Positions 35,368-47,030 of a DNA stretch of 64,000 bases are shown piece after piece; within the stretch, counting starts at the first letter, position 1, and every line of letters starts with the position of its first letter. The position numbers were made by a program, and so were the translations under genes. A model generated the notes under the pieces. The model searched no databases. It had not been told where the DNA came from and worked only from the letters and a program-made list of their open reading frames with translations. The stretch comes from Bremia lactucae (lineage: Eukaryota > Oomycota > Peronosporomycetes > Peronosporales > Peronosporaceae), in contig NW_027152031.1 of the NCBI RefSeq assembly GCF_004359215.1, forward strand, positions 765,890 to 829,889, given 5' to 3'.

Positions 35368-36660
35368 GAGGCAGTCAAAAACACGTCCATTTGGGCGAGC
35401 GCGCGTAGACAGGCACAACCGCGTCCCTGATTGCGCATGAAATGCAACGTCAACATTTGTTGGTATTCCTTATGTCTAACATTAACACCATTTTGTTCGG
35501 TATTGAGGTTTCGACCTCCAAGCGATACGGAGCCTTACATTCGACCAGCACCATTTGTTGGACACATTGCTGAGCTCTATATGTAGGCGGGCACGTCGTA
35601 ATGCGGCCACGCTCTACTTAGACACACACCCTAGCACAGCGAGGAAGCGGTTTAACCAGCTTCTCTTGCGCGCAGTGAGGTAGTTGTGTGGGCGCGCAAG
35701 CGACCTCACCCAACGCACTAAGTACTCCGGTTAACTGTCGTCACGGGAGCGGTAATCCGGCTCCTCGTGCGCACTTACCAAGCAGGATGTAGTTTTCAGA
35801 CTGGTTTATATTTTTAATCATATTAAATACAAGTACCTATTTTTACCAATCGAAATGTCATCTCTATAGATAACAATATGTATTGCGAGCGTATCTTTCT
35901 AGATACCTCGCGTAACGGATGACGCTAGGCGTCATCCCTCGTAATGTGAATGCACCGATGTGCATCACATACACAAGGGTTGGTCACAAATGTGCACCAC
36001 ACCCGAGTGCTGGGTCTAGTTACTATAATTTAGTAATTGACCATCCCCTTAAGTACACCAAGTGTACTTAACGGGAACTGTGTTACATTCGGGCAACTTT
36101 AGCCCGTTACACTCTAGGCACGTTTTTTAAATTGTTATGACATAGGCGGCCAATATACTAATGGCATAAGGCCTTTCGGTGCGCGTTCTCTTTTAGCAAC
36201 GCCAAATAGGCAGCCTCCGCATGTATAATTAGCTGTACTCGAAATAGCGGGACCAAGCCGGGCACATTCTTAGACTCGGCTTTGATATTGTCGATTACCA
36301 GATCAGGAGCAAGCTTGGTATGAGCGAGCGTAAATTTTTATGCATACGCCAACAGCTGACGCTTACCTAAATGTAGCGATAGTGTGAACGACTATCAGTA
36401 GACAGCGAAGGCCTACATGATACCTGCATCTTCCTACGATGTTCCGCTATAAAAATATGCTGCAGCGAGTGTATGCTCGAGATTTTGCTCGACCTCTAAA
36501 ATGAAGATTGCGTGGGCTAAAATTGAAGCTTCATTGTAAGGGTGGTCGATTTGGTCATTTTCGCCTCGCGAACCAGATGCGAAGATTTTCATTGATCTTC
36601 CTATCCGACGAATTTAATTAAACCGATGATAGGATTCAATTCAGGCATCAGTAAATCAGC
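35368..36660 (-). repeat. Unclassified repeat F, left copy (interrupted by a family C LTR)
   Basis: Bases 35368-35581 and 36112-36660 are the diverged reverse complement of 51096-51863. The minus strand contains segments readable as DHPYNEASILAHAIFILEV and a stretch matching LTLAHTRLAPDLVIDNIKA of the right copy. It looks like an old transposon remnant, but I cannot assign the family. Confidence 0.5.
35582..36111 (-). repeat. Solo family C LTR (530 bp)
   Basis: Both ends are present: TGTAGGCGGGCACG...GCCCGTTACA, i.e. TGTAACGGGC...GCCCGCCTACA on the minus strand. Flanks CTATA (left) and CTCTA (right) differ by one base, consistent with a 5-bp target duplication. The right-hand copy of repeat F (about 51650) lacks it and so represents the empty site. 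Confidence 0.8.
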
Positions 36661-36860
36661 CTGAGCCGGCACGTTGATCTTAGTGTAGGCTTTAATCAAG
36701 AGCATTCTCATCGACATGCCTCTAACTGAGCGCTTTTCACTGGGATGCCCTGCGTAAACATGTGACGGATTCGCTCAGGAACAACTTACCATGCATCTTA
36801 CGCAGTACTCATAATAAGTGTATTTTAATCGGGGGGAATTACCTCAAACGTCGCAAATGA

Positions 36861-37341
36861 ATCTCGCGCTGGAACGGAGATAGTGTGCAGCACAAGGAAC
36901 ACCTGTTTATTTTACTTAGCTAGCTCTACGTCGTAACTAAGTATACTTACTAAACAATGTAGAGCAATAAGAAACTGTTTCTTGTCGTCATTATTTTTAA
37001 TATTGATATCCTTCTATGGCTATTATGGCGGTAGGCTCCGAGCCACGTAGACCTTTATCCAAATGTAAACTAGAATCGGTTGCCGCACTCGATCTTTACA
37101 GCCTTACCAAATATACATCAGCCAAAGGATCATACTTCCCTAAAATTTTACTTAGTTAAATTGTATACCAACTGGCATTCTTTCTTAATTTTAATAACGA
37201 CCTGGCAATAAAATTCAATTTAAATAACTATATAAAATATTCAAAACATAACTACCCTACGTTCTTCCGATCACTTTCTTAAAATGGACCCGCAGCAGTC
37301 GACAATGTTTACAACGTTATCGGAATGGCGCCGGGACCTCT
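36861..37341 (+). pseudogene. Orphan copy of the promoter and first codons of the TMEM41-like gene
   Basis: This 481-bp stretch matches 43229-43705 at roughly 85-90% by eye, including the upstream region and the first codons. The coding part reads LSEWRRDL here against MSDWRRDL in the intact gene, with the start ATG changed to TTA. It ends abruptly where the element E LTR begins (TGTGTGGAATGGGGG, 37342). Confidence 0.8.
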
Positions 37342-37588
37342 TGTGTGGAATGGGGGTAAATTACGACTGAATTAATTTAGTTTTACTAACCGATACTTTT
37401 GGTTCACTCCTTAAGGTATCGCCTATCCTAAATCTAATTCTTACGAAGTATCATATCTCCTAATTGCGCAAACCTTATACTTGTTTTAATTATGGCGCAT
37501 ATGTAAATTTGAATTAAAGAAAATGAATGGTTCAATAGATGAATCGAAATGAGTGGCCAAGGGCTTAGCGAGTTAACTGGTCCTGACA
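37342..37588 (-). repeat. Family E 3' LTR
   Basis: The minus strand runs TGTCAGGACCAGTTAAC ... CATTCCACACA, 247 bp. A polypurine stretch (AAATCGGGGAGGA, minus strand) lies directly before it at 37589-37601. Confidence 0.8.
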
Positions 37589-39028
37589 TCCTCCCCGATT
37601 TGATCTCTCGTTGACGCTGATTGAAGTCGGCGACGAGGTCCTTCCAGTGGGAGACATGGCGAATATTTTTCTCTTTTTCTTAGCTTGCTTCTTCCTTAGT
37701 TTCGCCATGCCATTGTACGAGCCAGTATGGTTAGCGATTGAGTTGGCTTTCTTCAACAGACGTTCAATAACTTGAAAATGATCCGCTGTGCCATTATCCA
37801 CGAATTGTGATGCTTTCGGTATCGGGCGACTTCGAAACCTTTCCGGTGTCGGTTCATACTTGATAGAACATCAACATTAAAGGTTGGAATAATCCTATTC
37901 ATAGTTTGTGGTAACTCAAGCTTGCCACATTAGAATTAAACATTTTGATAGTTTCGAATGGTTCCACCTTTCTTGCCGCAATCTTGGCTCTTGGTGTCCC
38001 ATATTTTTCGCAGCGTGTTTAAACGATATTTTGCGAGTATCAAGTATAAGTAGATCTCCAACTTTGAATTCGACCTGATTTATTCGGCGCTTTTGATCGT
38101 AATATTGCTTTTGCGAAGCTTGTGCTATCAACAGATTTCTGCGAGCCTGATCGATGATATTTGCTCGTACTTCGATAAACTCTTTTGCGTAAACGTCAAT
38201 ATCCTTTGGTTGACTAGTCCAGCCCAGTGACTTTTGCCATGCAGAGCGTTCCCTTCTTCCCGTATCTATTTCAAAGGAAGAGTATCCAGTAGATGCACGA
38301 ACCAGTATAGACGCATACTCTATGCTTCCCAAGTGTTCGGTCCTGTCAGTGCCATGGTAAGATGCTATGCGATTGAGTGCGTCTTCTACCACAAGGTTCT
38401 GGCGCTCGGTCTGTCCATCGGCTTAAGCCCGATAAGCGGTTGTAATACTTAGACGAACACCGATGATCGTCATCAATGACTTCGAAAACATGGACGTGAA
38501 CTTGCTATCTCGGTCACTGATATTAACTGCGGGAATACCATGGTGTCGAATGACAGCATCAAAAAATACTTTTGCTGTGGTGCATGCATCGTCCTTATCG
38601 TGCACTGCTGCATACTTCGTGCGTTTGGAAAACTTATCGACAACAGTTAGGATGGCAAATCCATTGGAAACAGGAAGCCCTCTTATAAAGTCCATTGATA
38701 CCACTTGCCAGCAAGCATCCGGTATTGGAATTGGCATAAGTAATACGTTGTTTTTTTGTTAATTATCATGTTTCCGACGTGCGCAGGTTTCCCAAGTTTT
38801 GACATATTCCTTGACGTTTCTCTGCAACGATTTCCGGTAATACCACTGAGCAACTCGCAAGAATGTTCTGCGATTGCCCGGCAGAGCAGCTATTGCCGAA
38901 TTATCATATTTCGATATTACATTCGTTCGCAAGCGGTTGTTGTTGAGCACGCAAAGACGTTTAATGTGCGCAAAAACAACAATTTCTCTTGCTTCACAAT
39001 CAATAAACTTGTTTCGGAGCTTTTCCAT
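37565..39028 (-). pseudogene. Family E integrase
   Basis: The zinc-binding zone is 39028-38759 (YYRKSLQRNVKEYVKTWETC). The catalytic core is at 38737-38423: WQVVSMDFIRGLPVSNGFAI, VDKFSKRTKYAAVHDKDDAC and NISDRDSKFTSMF give the first two aspartates. The glutamate region and C-terminal domain continue in another frame (38392-37916: LVRASTGYSSFEIDTGRRER, INQVEFKVGDLLILDTR). A Lys-rich tail (37801-37565) runs into the 3' LTR. Confidence 0.8.
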
Positions 39029-39108
39029 GCTTCTTTAGGCAATTCTGGCAAAGCCTTATTGAAGTAGCTTACGAACTTCTGTTGACAACTCGCCATACGA
39101 CACTGTCA

Positions 39109-40700
39109 TTAAGGCAGCAACTTGCAGAGTCTCAGCTTCCTCCCGGGGCAGAGTTGGCACCGAGGGCGAACAAAGTAAACGTGTACCTCGTTGTTGGCAA
39201 CTAGAAAATCGCACTTATGAAAGCGGATATTGTCCACGACAGAATCATCAGGCCGGCGCGAAAGCGCATCAGCTACAACGTTTAAAGCACCATTAATGTG
39301 GTGTATAGTAAACGCGTATTGAGCGAAGGTGGTCAAGTATCGAGCCAACTTCGGCGAGACTGACGGATGATGAAGAAGCCAAGAGCAGGCGCTATTGCCC
39401 ATTTTTCTAACCCCTCTTTTATTGCAAATAGATCCTTCTCACGAGCAGGCCAACTAATCTCACGGATTCCAAGTTTCTTTGAGTAAAACGCTACTGGATG
39501 GTCATGTCTATTGATAAATTGCGATAAGTCGCCACCAATGCACGACCCCGATGCATCCGTAGTGAGAACAAACGGGCGTGAAGAGTTAGGCAAAGTCAGC
39601 ACAGGTGCAGCTTGTAAGGCAGACTTCAGCCTTACGAGCAAATCCTCTTGTTCTGCATTCAAGACCCATGAAAAATCTTTCCTAACGAGATGGCTCAACG
39701 GCAGAACTATTTGCGCAAACTGATGAATAAAGCGGCGATAATAACAAGCAAGACCAAGAAAACTTTGCGATTCCTTTACAGAGGTAAGTGAAGGCCACTT
39801 CGCGATTGCTTCCGCCTTTGTTTTCGATAAATAATCCGTCACCAGAAACAGCGTGCCCCAAAAAGCTGACCTCTTGACGCGCGAACTTGCACTTACCAAT
39901 GTGAGCGAAGAGTATTCACTTGCGTAAGACGTCGAACACGATAGCATGAAATAATTGACCCCAGTATTACATTAAAAGTAATTAATAGCCAATGGTGTCA
40001 GGGTTATGAATGTTCAGATAATTTAGAATTTTCAGAAGTACCTTTTTTTGAGACGGAAAAGATGCATGTACCATCCAAATATACAACAACGAATGAGAAC
40101 TTTTCAAAAAGAACACGCATCAAGCGCGACGAAATGCGAGGCATTCCAGCAAGGCCCATCGGCGCAACGCACCACTGATATGTCTCATTTGATTTACGAA
40201 ACGCAGTGTACGTTTTGCTATCCGGATGAATATGCCTCTGATGGTACCCTTGAGCTAAGTCAATGACTGTGAAGTAGCTCATACCATACATCTTATCGAA
40301 TAATTTATCGATTCGCGGCAAAGGTATTTTAGGGACGACTGACGTTGAGTTGACGTAACGAAAGCCAATCACCCAACTGAGCAAAATGTTCGCGTTTCCG
40401 GATCGAATCCATTCCGAACGAGATACACCTCGTACCGATCGTTGGGTCATTTTAAGGAATGCCGAAGATGTTTGATACCCAAAGCGAGTCTGAAAGCTCG
40501 ATCTATCCGCATGAAAGGTTCTCATCGACGAACTTCTGTAAAGCCTTTTGTTCAGCTTGTGAAAGTCGAAATGGCGAACGATTACTCGGTTGCACACCGG
40601 GCTGTATATTGATACCAAACTCCACCGACCGATGAGGAGGCAATGAATTCGGTAACTTTTCTGGGAATACATCTTTATAGGAATCGAGTAAAGCCTTCAA
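39109..40700 (-). pseudogene. Family E reverse transcriptase and RNase H
   Basis: RT starts near 40700 (PHRSVEFGINIQPGVQPSNR). It continues through YFTVIDLAQGYHQRHIHPDS and FRKSNETYQWCVAPMGLAGM to the catalytic box VVVYLDGTCIFS, in which the second aspartate is Gly. RNase H follows (39947-39333: FVLTTDASGSCIGGDLSQFI; 39402-39109: NGALNVVADALSRRPDD). Frames change between blocks. Confidence 0.8.
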
Positions 40701-40859
40701 TCGTTTTCACGAGGTTTTGTAAATTCCGACTCTTGATAAATTTTGACACGATAGACTTCTTCAAATTGTGATGTCTTCAATTTCCTTAAGAAGTCAGCAG
40801 AGGAATAATGACCGATTCACAACCTCATCATATGGTATGTCACCACTTTTGAACGAAAC

Positions 40860-42501
40860 TTGATGAGTACGTCAATTAATGATTGGCTCGTGCGCAGCAC
40901 ACCAGGGCTTACCCGGAATTACATCATGGCAATTGCTCATTGGCCACTCAATGACCGGAACGTCAGAAATTCGATTATCATCAAATGGGCTATTGGCGAC
41001 TCCTTTCTTCACTTATTTTTGGTGTTATTAGTGCCTTCGAAACGAGTGACTTGAAAGCCATTTCAGGACATGACGCATTGCAGCAAACTCGGCTTCACCC
41101 CATTGCATGTGGCGCCAGAATCGAGTATCATATTGACAGCACGATCGTCAAGATGACCCTTTTAGATGATCAAATCTTTTCCCGTGAAGGAAGCAAAGTC
41201 AGCTTCACATAGTGTGGTGATAGCTTCGTTTGACGCAGTCGCGATGGTTTCTTCTTTAACTGACTCATTCACGAAATAGTTGGCGTTCGCACGATCGCGA
41301 CGATATCCGTTGCCGCGATTATTTTGCTGGTTCCTGCGCTTGTAACACTGCTGAATCGTGTGCCCCAGTATTTTGCAGTATGCACACTTTCGTTTATTTC
41401 GACGTCGATTATGGACGCAAGAAGACCTATTAAATGGCCGAGCATTGCCGATTTCCATCGGCTCTGGCTTCTTGTTTAATTCTCTGGCCACATTTTGTGG
41501 ACCAGGACGAGGTTTTGTAGCGTTGTGGTGATGATAAACACCCGAATGTGTGCGTTCAAAATCGAGCGCCACAGTAATAGCATCCTACAGTGCGTTTCCC
41601 CGTCGATATTGAACTTCTTCTTGAGTTCTTGCTTTAAACCCTCGTTGAAAATAGATGAAATGTCAACTCGAGTCATGTCCTCAACTTGCGAAATAATGTG
41701 TCGAGATTTCGCAATGTAGTCCGTTAAGCCTTTGCAATTGGCTTGTCTCAGCCGATGCAGATCGTCTCGAAGACGTTGTTGCAGATCCGCAAAGACGAAT
41801 TGTTTTTTTTTCACTGCTAGAGAAAACTCATCGGCTGAGTGAATTTCTTTTTTGATGCAGCAAGAGCCATTGTGCTGCTGGTCCTCGCAATGAGCTTCCT
41901 AGTACGGCAAGTACTTGAGGAGCCTTTGCGTCCTCTTTCCACTTCTTACCGTGCGCAATAAAATATTGCTGTACTTGCGCGTAATAAAGGCGAACCGACT
42001 CTTCGCTTTTTCCGCTTTACGTCGGCATCCTTAGCCCGTCCACCTTAAGCCCACCTATCTTTTAGGAATTAGCGAATGTTTTGATTAACTCTTGTTGTTG
42101 CTGTAGCATGTGCATCATTTGCTGCATTAGCTCGGCGTTTGAGGGTTGCCCATAATGGAAGAAGAATGTGTTCGGAACTATAAAAAGACTAGGCTCTTAA
42201 GTTGAACCGAAGATCCTTAAAAATGGTGCGCTCGGCTTCTTCTAAAAGCGCGTATACCTCGTGTAACGGAGCTGATAAGGTGGACTCTTGCTTGGGCAGG
42301 CATCCTTTCTCCTTGGTGAGTTGCTTTGCTAAGATCTTTGCAATGCGTCGGGCCTTTTGTAATGCGTCGGGTCTTTTGTAATGACGCAGGCAAATCGTTC
42401 GCAGTCTTTGCAGACTTTTCACCGTACTCAAAGAGGAAAGCCTTACTACAGTAGTATGGAATCTGATTATTAGCTTTTAGCTTTTTGCTCATAAATCTCA
42501 A
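40860..42501 (-). pseudogene. Family E gag and protease
   Basis: Gag: 41814-41476 (FADLQQRLRDDLHRLRQANC, MTRVDISSIFNEGLKQELKK), then a zinc knuckle CAYCKILGHTIQQC (CX2CX4HX4C) within 41572-41162. The protease motif LDSGA lies at about 41125-41111. Upstream, 42501-42189 may be the N-terminal part of gag (PLHEVYALLEEAERTIFKDL), in a different frame. Confidence 0.7.
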
Positions 42502-42827
42502 CGACTTTCTTTAGCCATTAAGCGTAATGGGTAAGAGATTCAATCTTATTCCAGATGGATTAACTGTTTCACCGTGTTAAGCCGGTCCCAACCTCACACA
42601 GACTAAGCGACTATATCTGTCAGGCAGACGCTTAGAGTTACAGTGGATACTGAAGCCACACAATCAAAACTGCTACGCAGCGCTTCCAAAGGAATGGAGC
42701 AGTTGACTGCGAGCGGAAATTCCCACGCTACAAGCAGTACGTTACTGGCTGCGAGTGGAATCCCTTACGCTACAAGTAGTGCTGGGCAATCCAACGCAGT
42801 GCAATCCAGCGAAGCGCGAACGGACGG

Positions 42828-42960
42828 CAAAGAAGCGAGCGGACGGCGAAGAAGCGAGCAGACGGCGAAGAAGCGAGTAGACGGCGAAGAAGCGAGCGGA
42901 CGGCGAAGAAGCGAGCGGACGGCGAAGAAGCGAGCGGACGGCGAAGAAGCGAGCGGAAGA
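42828..42960. repeat. 19-bp minisatellite, about seven units
   Basis: The unit is GACGGCGAAGAAGCGAGCG with few changes. Because 19 is not a multiple of 3, the frames rotate every unit, giving a 19-residue protein period if translated. Long open frames here follow from the repeat and are not taken as genes. Confidence 0.9.
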
Positions 42961-42978
42961 CCAACAAGTGGTACCACT

Positions 42979-43228
42979 TGTGAGGAATGAGGGTAAATTA
43001 CGACTGAATTATTTTTTTTGCTTTACTAGCCGATACTTTTGGCTCATCCTCTAAGGATCGCCTATCCTAAATCTAATTATTACTAAGTATCATCTCTCCT
43101 TATTGCGCCAACCTTTTTACTTGTTTTTATTATGGCGCATATGTAATTTGAATCAATAGAAAAGGAATGGTATAAAAGATAAATCGAAATGAGTGGTCAT
43201 GGGCTCAGCGAGTTGAATGGTCCTGACA
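42979..43228 (-). repeat. Family E 5' LTR
   Basis: The minus strand runs TGTCAGGACCATTCAAC ... CATTCCTCACA. Just inside it the minus strand reads AGTGGTACCACTTGTTGG, a candidate primer-binding site (TGGTACCACTTG). It differs from the 3' LTR by roughly a tenth of its positions by eye. Confidence 0.85.
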
Positions 43229-43674
43229 ATCTCGCGCTGGGACGGAGATAGTGTGCGGTACAAGGAACACCTGTTTATTTTACTTAGCTAGCACTACGTC
43301 GTAACGAAGTATACTTACTAAACAGTGTAGAGCAAATTAGAGACTGTTTCTTGTCGTCGTTATTTTTAATATTCATATCCTTCTATGGCTAGTATGAAGG
43401 ACTTAGACCTTTGTCCATCTGTAAACTAGAATCGGTTGCCGCACTCTATCTCTACAGCCTTACCAAATATACATCAGCCAAAGGATCATGTTTTCCTAAA
43501 ATTTTACTTAGTTAAACTGTTTGCTAACTGGCATTCTTTTTTTTAATTAATAACGATCTGGCAATAAAATCCATTCAAATAACAAAATAAAAATTTCCAA
43601 AAAATAACCTACCCCCCGTTCTTCCGAACACTTTCTTGAACAGGATCCGCAGCAGTCGACAAAGTTTAGCAACG

Positions 43675-44433
43675 ATGTCGGACTGGCGCCGTGATCTTCA
43701 GCTCGTGGGCGTCGTTTTCATAGTCACCACGGCGCTATTAGGCGTGATGTTGCACTCGCTGGTAATCTCGACGCTCACAGACACCGAGTGGCTCGCGCTT
43801 CGACTGCCTACAACGCTCGAGGCAGCTCAAGAGCTAGGCAAGACCCTTCAGAGCTTCTCCGAGCGCCAACGAGGTTCACTTTTGCTCGCACACATGGGCT
43901 GCTATCTATACCTGCAAACATTTGCGATTCCGGGCACCGTATTTTTCAATCTATTGGGCGGCGCGTTGTTTGGGATGACGCTGGGATTTCCTCTGTGCTT
44001 GGCTAACAACACACTGGGATCGGTCTTTATGTTTCTCCTTTCGCGGCGTTTTGGCTACCGCGTCGTCACGCACTTTTTTCCGCAAAAACTCGATCGCTTA
44101 AGAAGTATATTGGACGCACATCGCGACGAAATGGCGCTGAATATGATATTCCTGCGCGTATTTCCATTCACCCCCAATTGGTTTATTAACATGGCGTCGC
44201 CCCACTTGGCCATTCCGCTAGGCCAATTTACGTTAGGCCCGCTATTTGGGCTCGTTCCGTACAATTTCCTGAGCTGCAAAGCTGGGCTTATTCTGCGCGA
44301 GCTACGATCGCGTGGAGACATTATTGATAGCGCCACGACGATGCAGCTTATAGTGGTTGCTATCGTAGGTGGCCTTGTGCTCCCAAGACTAAAGAGGCGT
44401 TTTGCCACGACCACTGGTACCAAGCATGATTAA
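43675..44433 (+). CDS. TMEM41/TVP38-like VTT-domain membrane protein
   Basis: The ATG at 43675 (MSDWRRDLQLVG) gives 252 residues; an upstream in-frame TTG at 43636 is not needed. An N-terminal membrane segment (VGVVFIVTTALLGVMLHSLV) is followed by the VTT domain: FAIPGTVFFNLLGGALFG, GSVFMFLLSRRFGY, FLRVFPFTPNWFINMASPHL and FGLVPYNFLSCKAG. The FP-x-x-PNWF-x-N-x-ASP segment is characteristic of the TMEM41 subgroup, whose animal members are ER lipid scramblases needed for autophagy. ER localisation and scramblase role here are inferred. A terminal hydrophobic stretch (LIVVAIVGGLVLP) and basic tail follow. The gene keeps a full promoter copy although element E lies only about 450 bp upstream. Confidence 0.85.
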   Translation: MSDWRRDLQLVGVVFIVTTALLGVMLHSLVISTLTDTEWLALRLPTTLEAAQELGKTLQSFSERQRGSLLLAHMGCYLYLQTFAIPGTVFFNLLGGALFGMTLGFPLCLANNTLGSVFMFLLSRRFGYRVVTHFFPQKLDRLRSILDAHRDEMALNMIFLRVFPFTPNWFINMASPHLAIPLGQFTLGPLFGLVPYNFLSCKAGLILRELRSRGDIIDSATTMQLIVVAIVGGLVLPRLKRRFATTTGTKHD

Positions 44434-46047
44434 ATTGAGTGTTTAAATTACGTTTGTCTTGTCCAAGTTTTTGCTGAATTGAGTAAGTTTCAGATAATTA
44501 AAAAAATCTAAAAGCTATCATTCAGCGTGTATCAAACGCACTATTTTTTTTTTTGTTCGTCGGGACCAAGCTAGACAAAATAAATGTCAGAGATACTTCT
44601 TATTCATTCGACGCCAGGCCAATTAGGTCTGCAGAGCTCTTATTGGGTTTGACTATCACAAGGTGCGTAATTAGATCCCGAATTTTCAGTATTTAAAATG
44701 CTAGACACGGGCGGATTTTAATTTTTTTCTGACAGACTGTAATCGTGAAGGTCTTCTTTCGTTGGAATGGATATGCAAATCTTTTAGATTATTATTAGAG
44801 TATACAATTATACGAGTAGTCTGCGCTGGTGCTCCCTCGCACTGCAGCAGCAATTTTCAATTATTTTGTTTGGCGGGAGTTGTTATACCTTTTAACGATT
44901 ACTTTCAAACAGAAAAAAAGTTATCGCGATTACAACTTAAGATTCTGGAATGTGATGCTAAAAATTAATGGCTAGAACACTGCGATGTAAGAAATAGCTA
45001 ATTAATTTCAAGGGAAAGCACAATATCGTTCAAGCTAATGCGAGGTTTAAATCAAGCTGTCGACGTCCTAACTGCAATAAGCCACGAAAATGCAGGCTGT
45101 TTTCCGTATCAAAACAAAAGCAGCCGACCGGCCGTGATGGCAAAAGGTGGTTCTACCAAGAGAATTCAAGGTGCCTTCCTCTAATATTTTAAGCGCAAAT
45201 AGGTTTTCATCCGACTTCTATACAAACACGTAAAAACTCGCGGTACTCAAAAGTGATTAGCAAGCAACTTAACGATTTAGAGGTATGCCAGCGTCGACGT
45301 CCTGTCATGTAAAAAGACGCATTCTTCACATTGCCGTATTAAGACGCAATTTTTTTTGCGAAGTCTTCGGGGCCGTGTAGGAGTCACTTAGCTTGCTCAT
45401 CACCAAATAAAAAAATGCTCTTCGATCAATCGCTGCAAACTTTCATGTTCCTCGCGAAACAAACTTTTGCGCAATATTGGACGCATATTCCCAAAAACAG
45501 TTTATTATTTGCGACTGAACTTCATTGCAATGTGCGCTCATGAATGTGTTGGAGGTCTCCGCATTGCATAATTCAGAGGAGTGCTATTATGTAAGGCACG
45601 AAAATATTCTAGATCGTGTTTTTCTGTCACATGCAACAGGCTTTCTAGCTACTGGTAGCGTTAAAGACTTGCATTGGCCTTGTATGCAAATTGCCTGAGG
45701 TCACTTTAGGTTTTCCGACACTATTTAAATAACTCATGTTACAGCTCTCCCGTGACCTCAAGAGCAAACGGTTGTATCAGACGATGTACTGTATGTACAG
45801 TATTATTTACGCTACTTTTTTTTTGCAGTTTCCATTTTGAGGTTGTCAAGGATGTAAGAAACTATTTTAAATTTTAAATTTGAGCTATTATGGAGTATTA
45901 AGCGGCTAAAAAAGCATCTTCGGCTACTATTGCTTGTCAGCTTGAAAATAAAAAAAGTTTTGAAGCAATAATGGACTACGTACCTAATATCACGCTGTAC
46001 AAGAAATGACTCAAAACCAATAAAAACAACACTCTTCGCCTTGCGTC
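44434..46047. other. Intergenic stretch, nothing supported
   Basis: A+T-rich, with no open frame above 70 codons that looks coding. No LTR or tRNA was recognised. Confidence 0.5.
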
Positions 46048-46668
46048 ATGGCCTTCATGTCGGTAGCTCGTCAGGCACGCGCCACTTCTCGATTCCTCTA
46101 TTCCCGTATGCGCGTTTGTCCTCTTGTAGCTAATGAGCAATTCTTGCAGCGAACGAAGTGGCAGCGCTTGCCCTGTGCGATGGAGTCTCCGATCCTATCG
46201 ACTCGAGTAGGCTTTTTGCGAACAAAGGTGAGCGAGCGTGTGGTCCTGCCAGAAGAGAACGAAATTGAACCTACGCTAGCATTTGACGACAGTGAAATGA
46301 CAATTGAAGATGCTTCGATTGAAAACTTGCTGAAAGAGCTCAATGAAGTTTTTGAAATTATTGCTGCTGTGCCACTGATGGATGAAGAGGAGTATGGGGA
46401 AGTGCGCCAACACTTTGAGAGTGGCAGTGGTCTTGATGAGATTGATGAACGTGGGTATAATATTAAAGCTGGGACGCATAAGATTTGGAAGGGTGAGCGC
46501 GACCTTACAAAGATTGTTGAGGGATTGGATACCGATTCGGCCCAGATTCTGCAGCGTATCCTGCTCCACACGCTTAATATTGAGAGAAAAGTGCGTGAGA
46601 TGCTCTCGAATGGTGGAGTTGATCCCGATGACAAAGATGAGTTGCAAGAAGACAATCAGGTCATTTGA
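46048..46668 (+). CDS. TCAIM-like paralogue lacking the DUF4460 module
   Basis: 206 residues. The N-terminus (MAFMSVARQARATSRFLYSR) is basic, Ser/Ala/Arg-rich and acid-free, as in mitochondrial presequences. A short conserved motif LSTRVGFLRTKVSER is shared with the downstream neighbour (LSTRTSSISFVRTKVSER). The protein then jumps directly to the shared C-terminal domain: SIENLLKELNEVFEIIAAVP, HFESGSGLDEIDERGYNIKA and SAQILQRILLHTLNIERKV. The central 200-odd residues of the neighbour, including the DnaJ-like DUF4460 block, are absent without any frame break, so the gene appears intact. Function is unknown. Confidence 0.75.
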   Translation: MAFMSVARQARATSRFLYSRMRVCPLVANEQFLQRTKWQRLPCAMESPILSTRVGFLRTKVSERVVLPEENEIEPTLAFDDSEMTIEDASIENLLKELNEVFEIIAAVPLMDEEEYGEVRQHFESGSGLDEIDERGYNIKAGTHKIWKGERDLTKIVEGLDTDSAQILQRILLHTLNIERKVREMLSNGGVDPDDKDELQEDNQVI

Positions 46669-47030
46669 GATTGTCCGTTAAAAAAGAAGTCATCTCGACA
46701 CCATCAAGGTATTGCGGAGATCTTGGTCGAGCCCGCGTGCTTTGCTTTTGCTCTTAACTTTTGATTCGACACAGGCAATCAAGACGTCTAAGTCCCGTAT
46801 AAATGATGTACGTATACTTGCACCATTGATAAATTCTCCTTATCTTATGTTAGAAATAAAGAACGATTGTAAGAATACCTCGCCGTAAAATGCACAAGAA
46901 AATGGGCAACATGTAATTTCAGGCATGACCCGAATTTGTGCTCATTACGAAAAACGCATATTTTGCTCTCAAAAAAAGTGATAAATAATTTTATTCATTC
47001 TTGCCTTCAGGGCTCTGAAAAGCGGTGGTA

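Larger units (their letters stand above)
37342..43228 (-). mobile_element. Family E Ty3/gypsy element bounded by two LTRs
   Basis: LTRs lie at 37342-37588 and 42979-43228. On the minus strand the order is gag, protease, RT, RNase H, integrase, as in Ty3/gypsy. There is no chromodomain that I can see and no antisense gene near its 3' LTR. A 19-bp minisatellite sits just inside the 5' LTR. RT and integrase carry frameshifts and a catalytic change, so it is inactive. No short target duplication was seen; the flanks are instead the long duplication described for 36861-37341 and 43229-43705. Confidence 0.85.

Noticed and set aside
39511..39723. Plus-strand frame opposite RNase H of element E, considered as a further antisense gene
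   Set aside because: Short, not placed near the 3' LTR, no coiled coil; nothing like the antisense genes of families A and D.
42643..42990. 115-codon frame with 19-residue repeats
   Set aside because: Produced by the 19-bp minisatellite, which is open in every frame.
44762..44968. 68-codon plus-strand frame after the TMEM41-like gene
   Set aside because: A+T-rich, no start context, no motif.
46098..46655. 185-codon Ser-rich minus-strand frame
   Set aside because: Exact shadow of the TCAIM-like paralogue, whose sense frame is supported by its neighbour.
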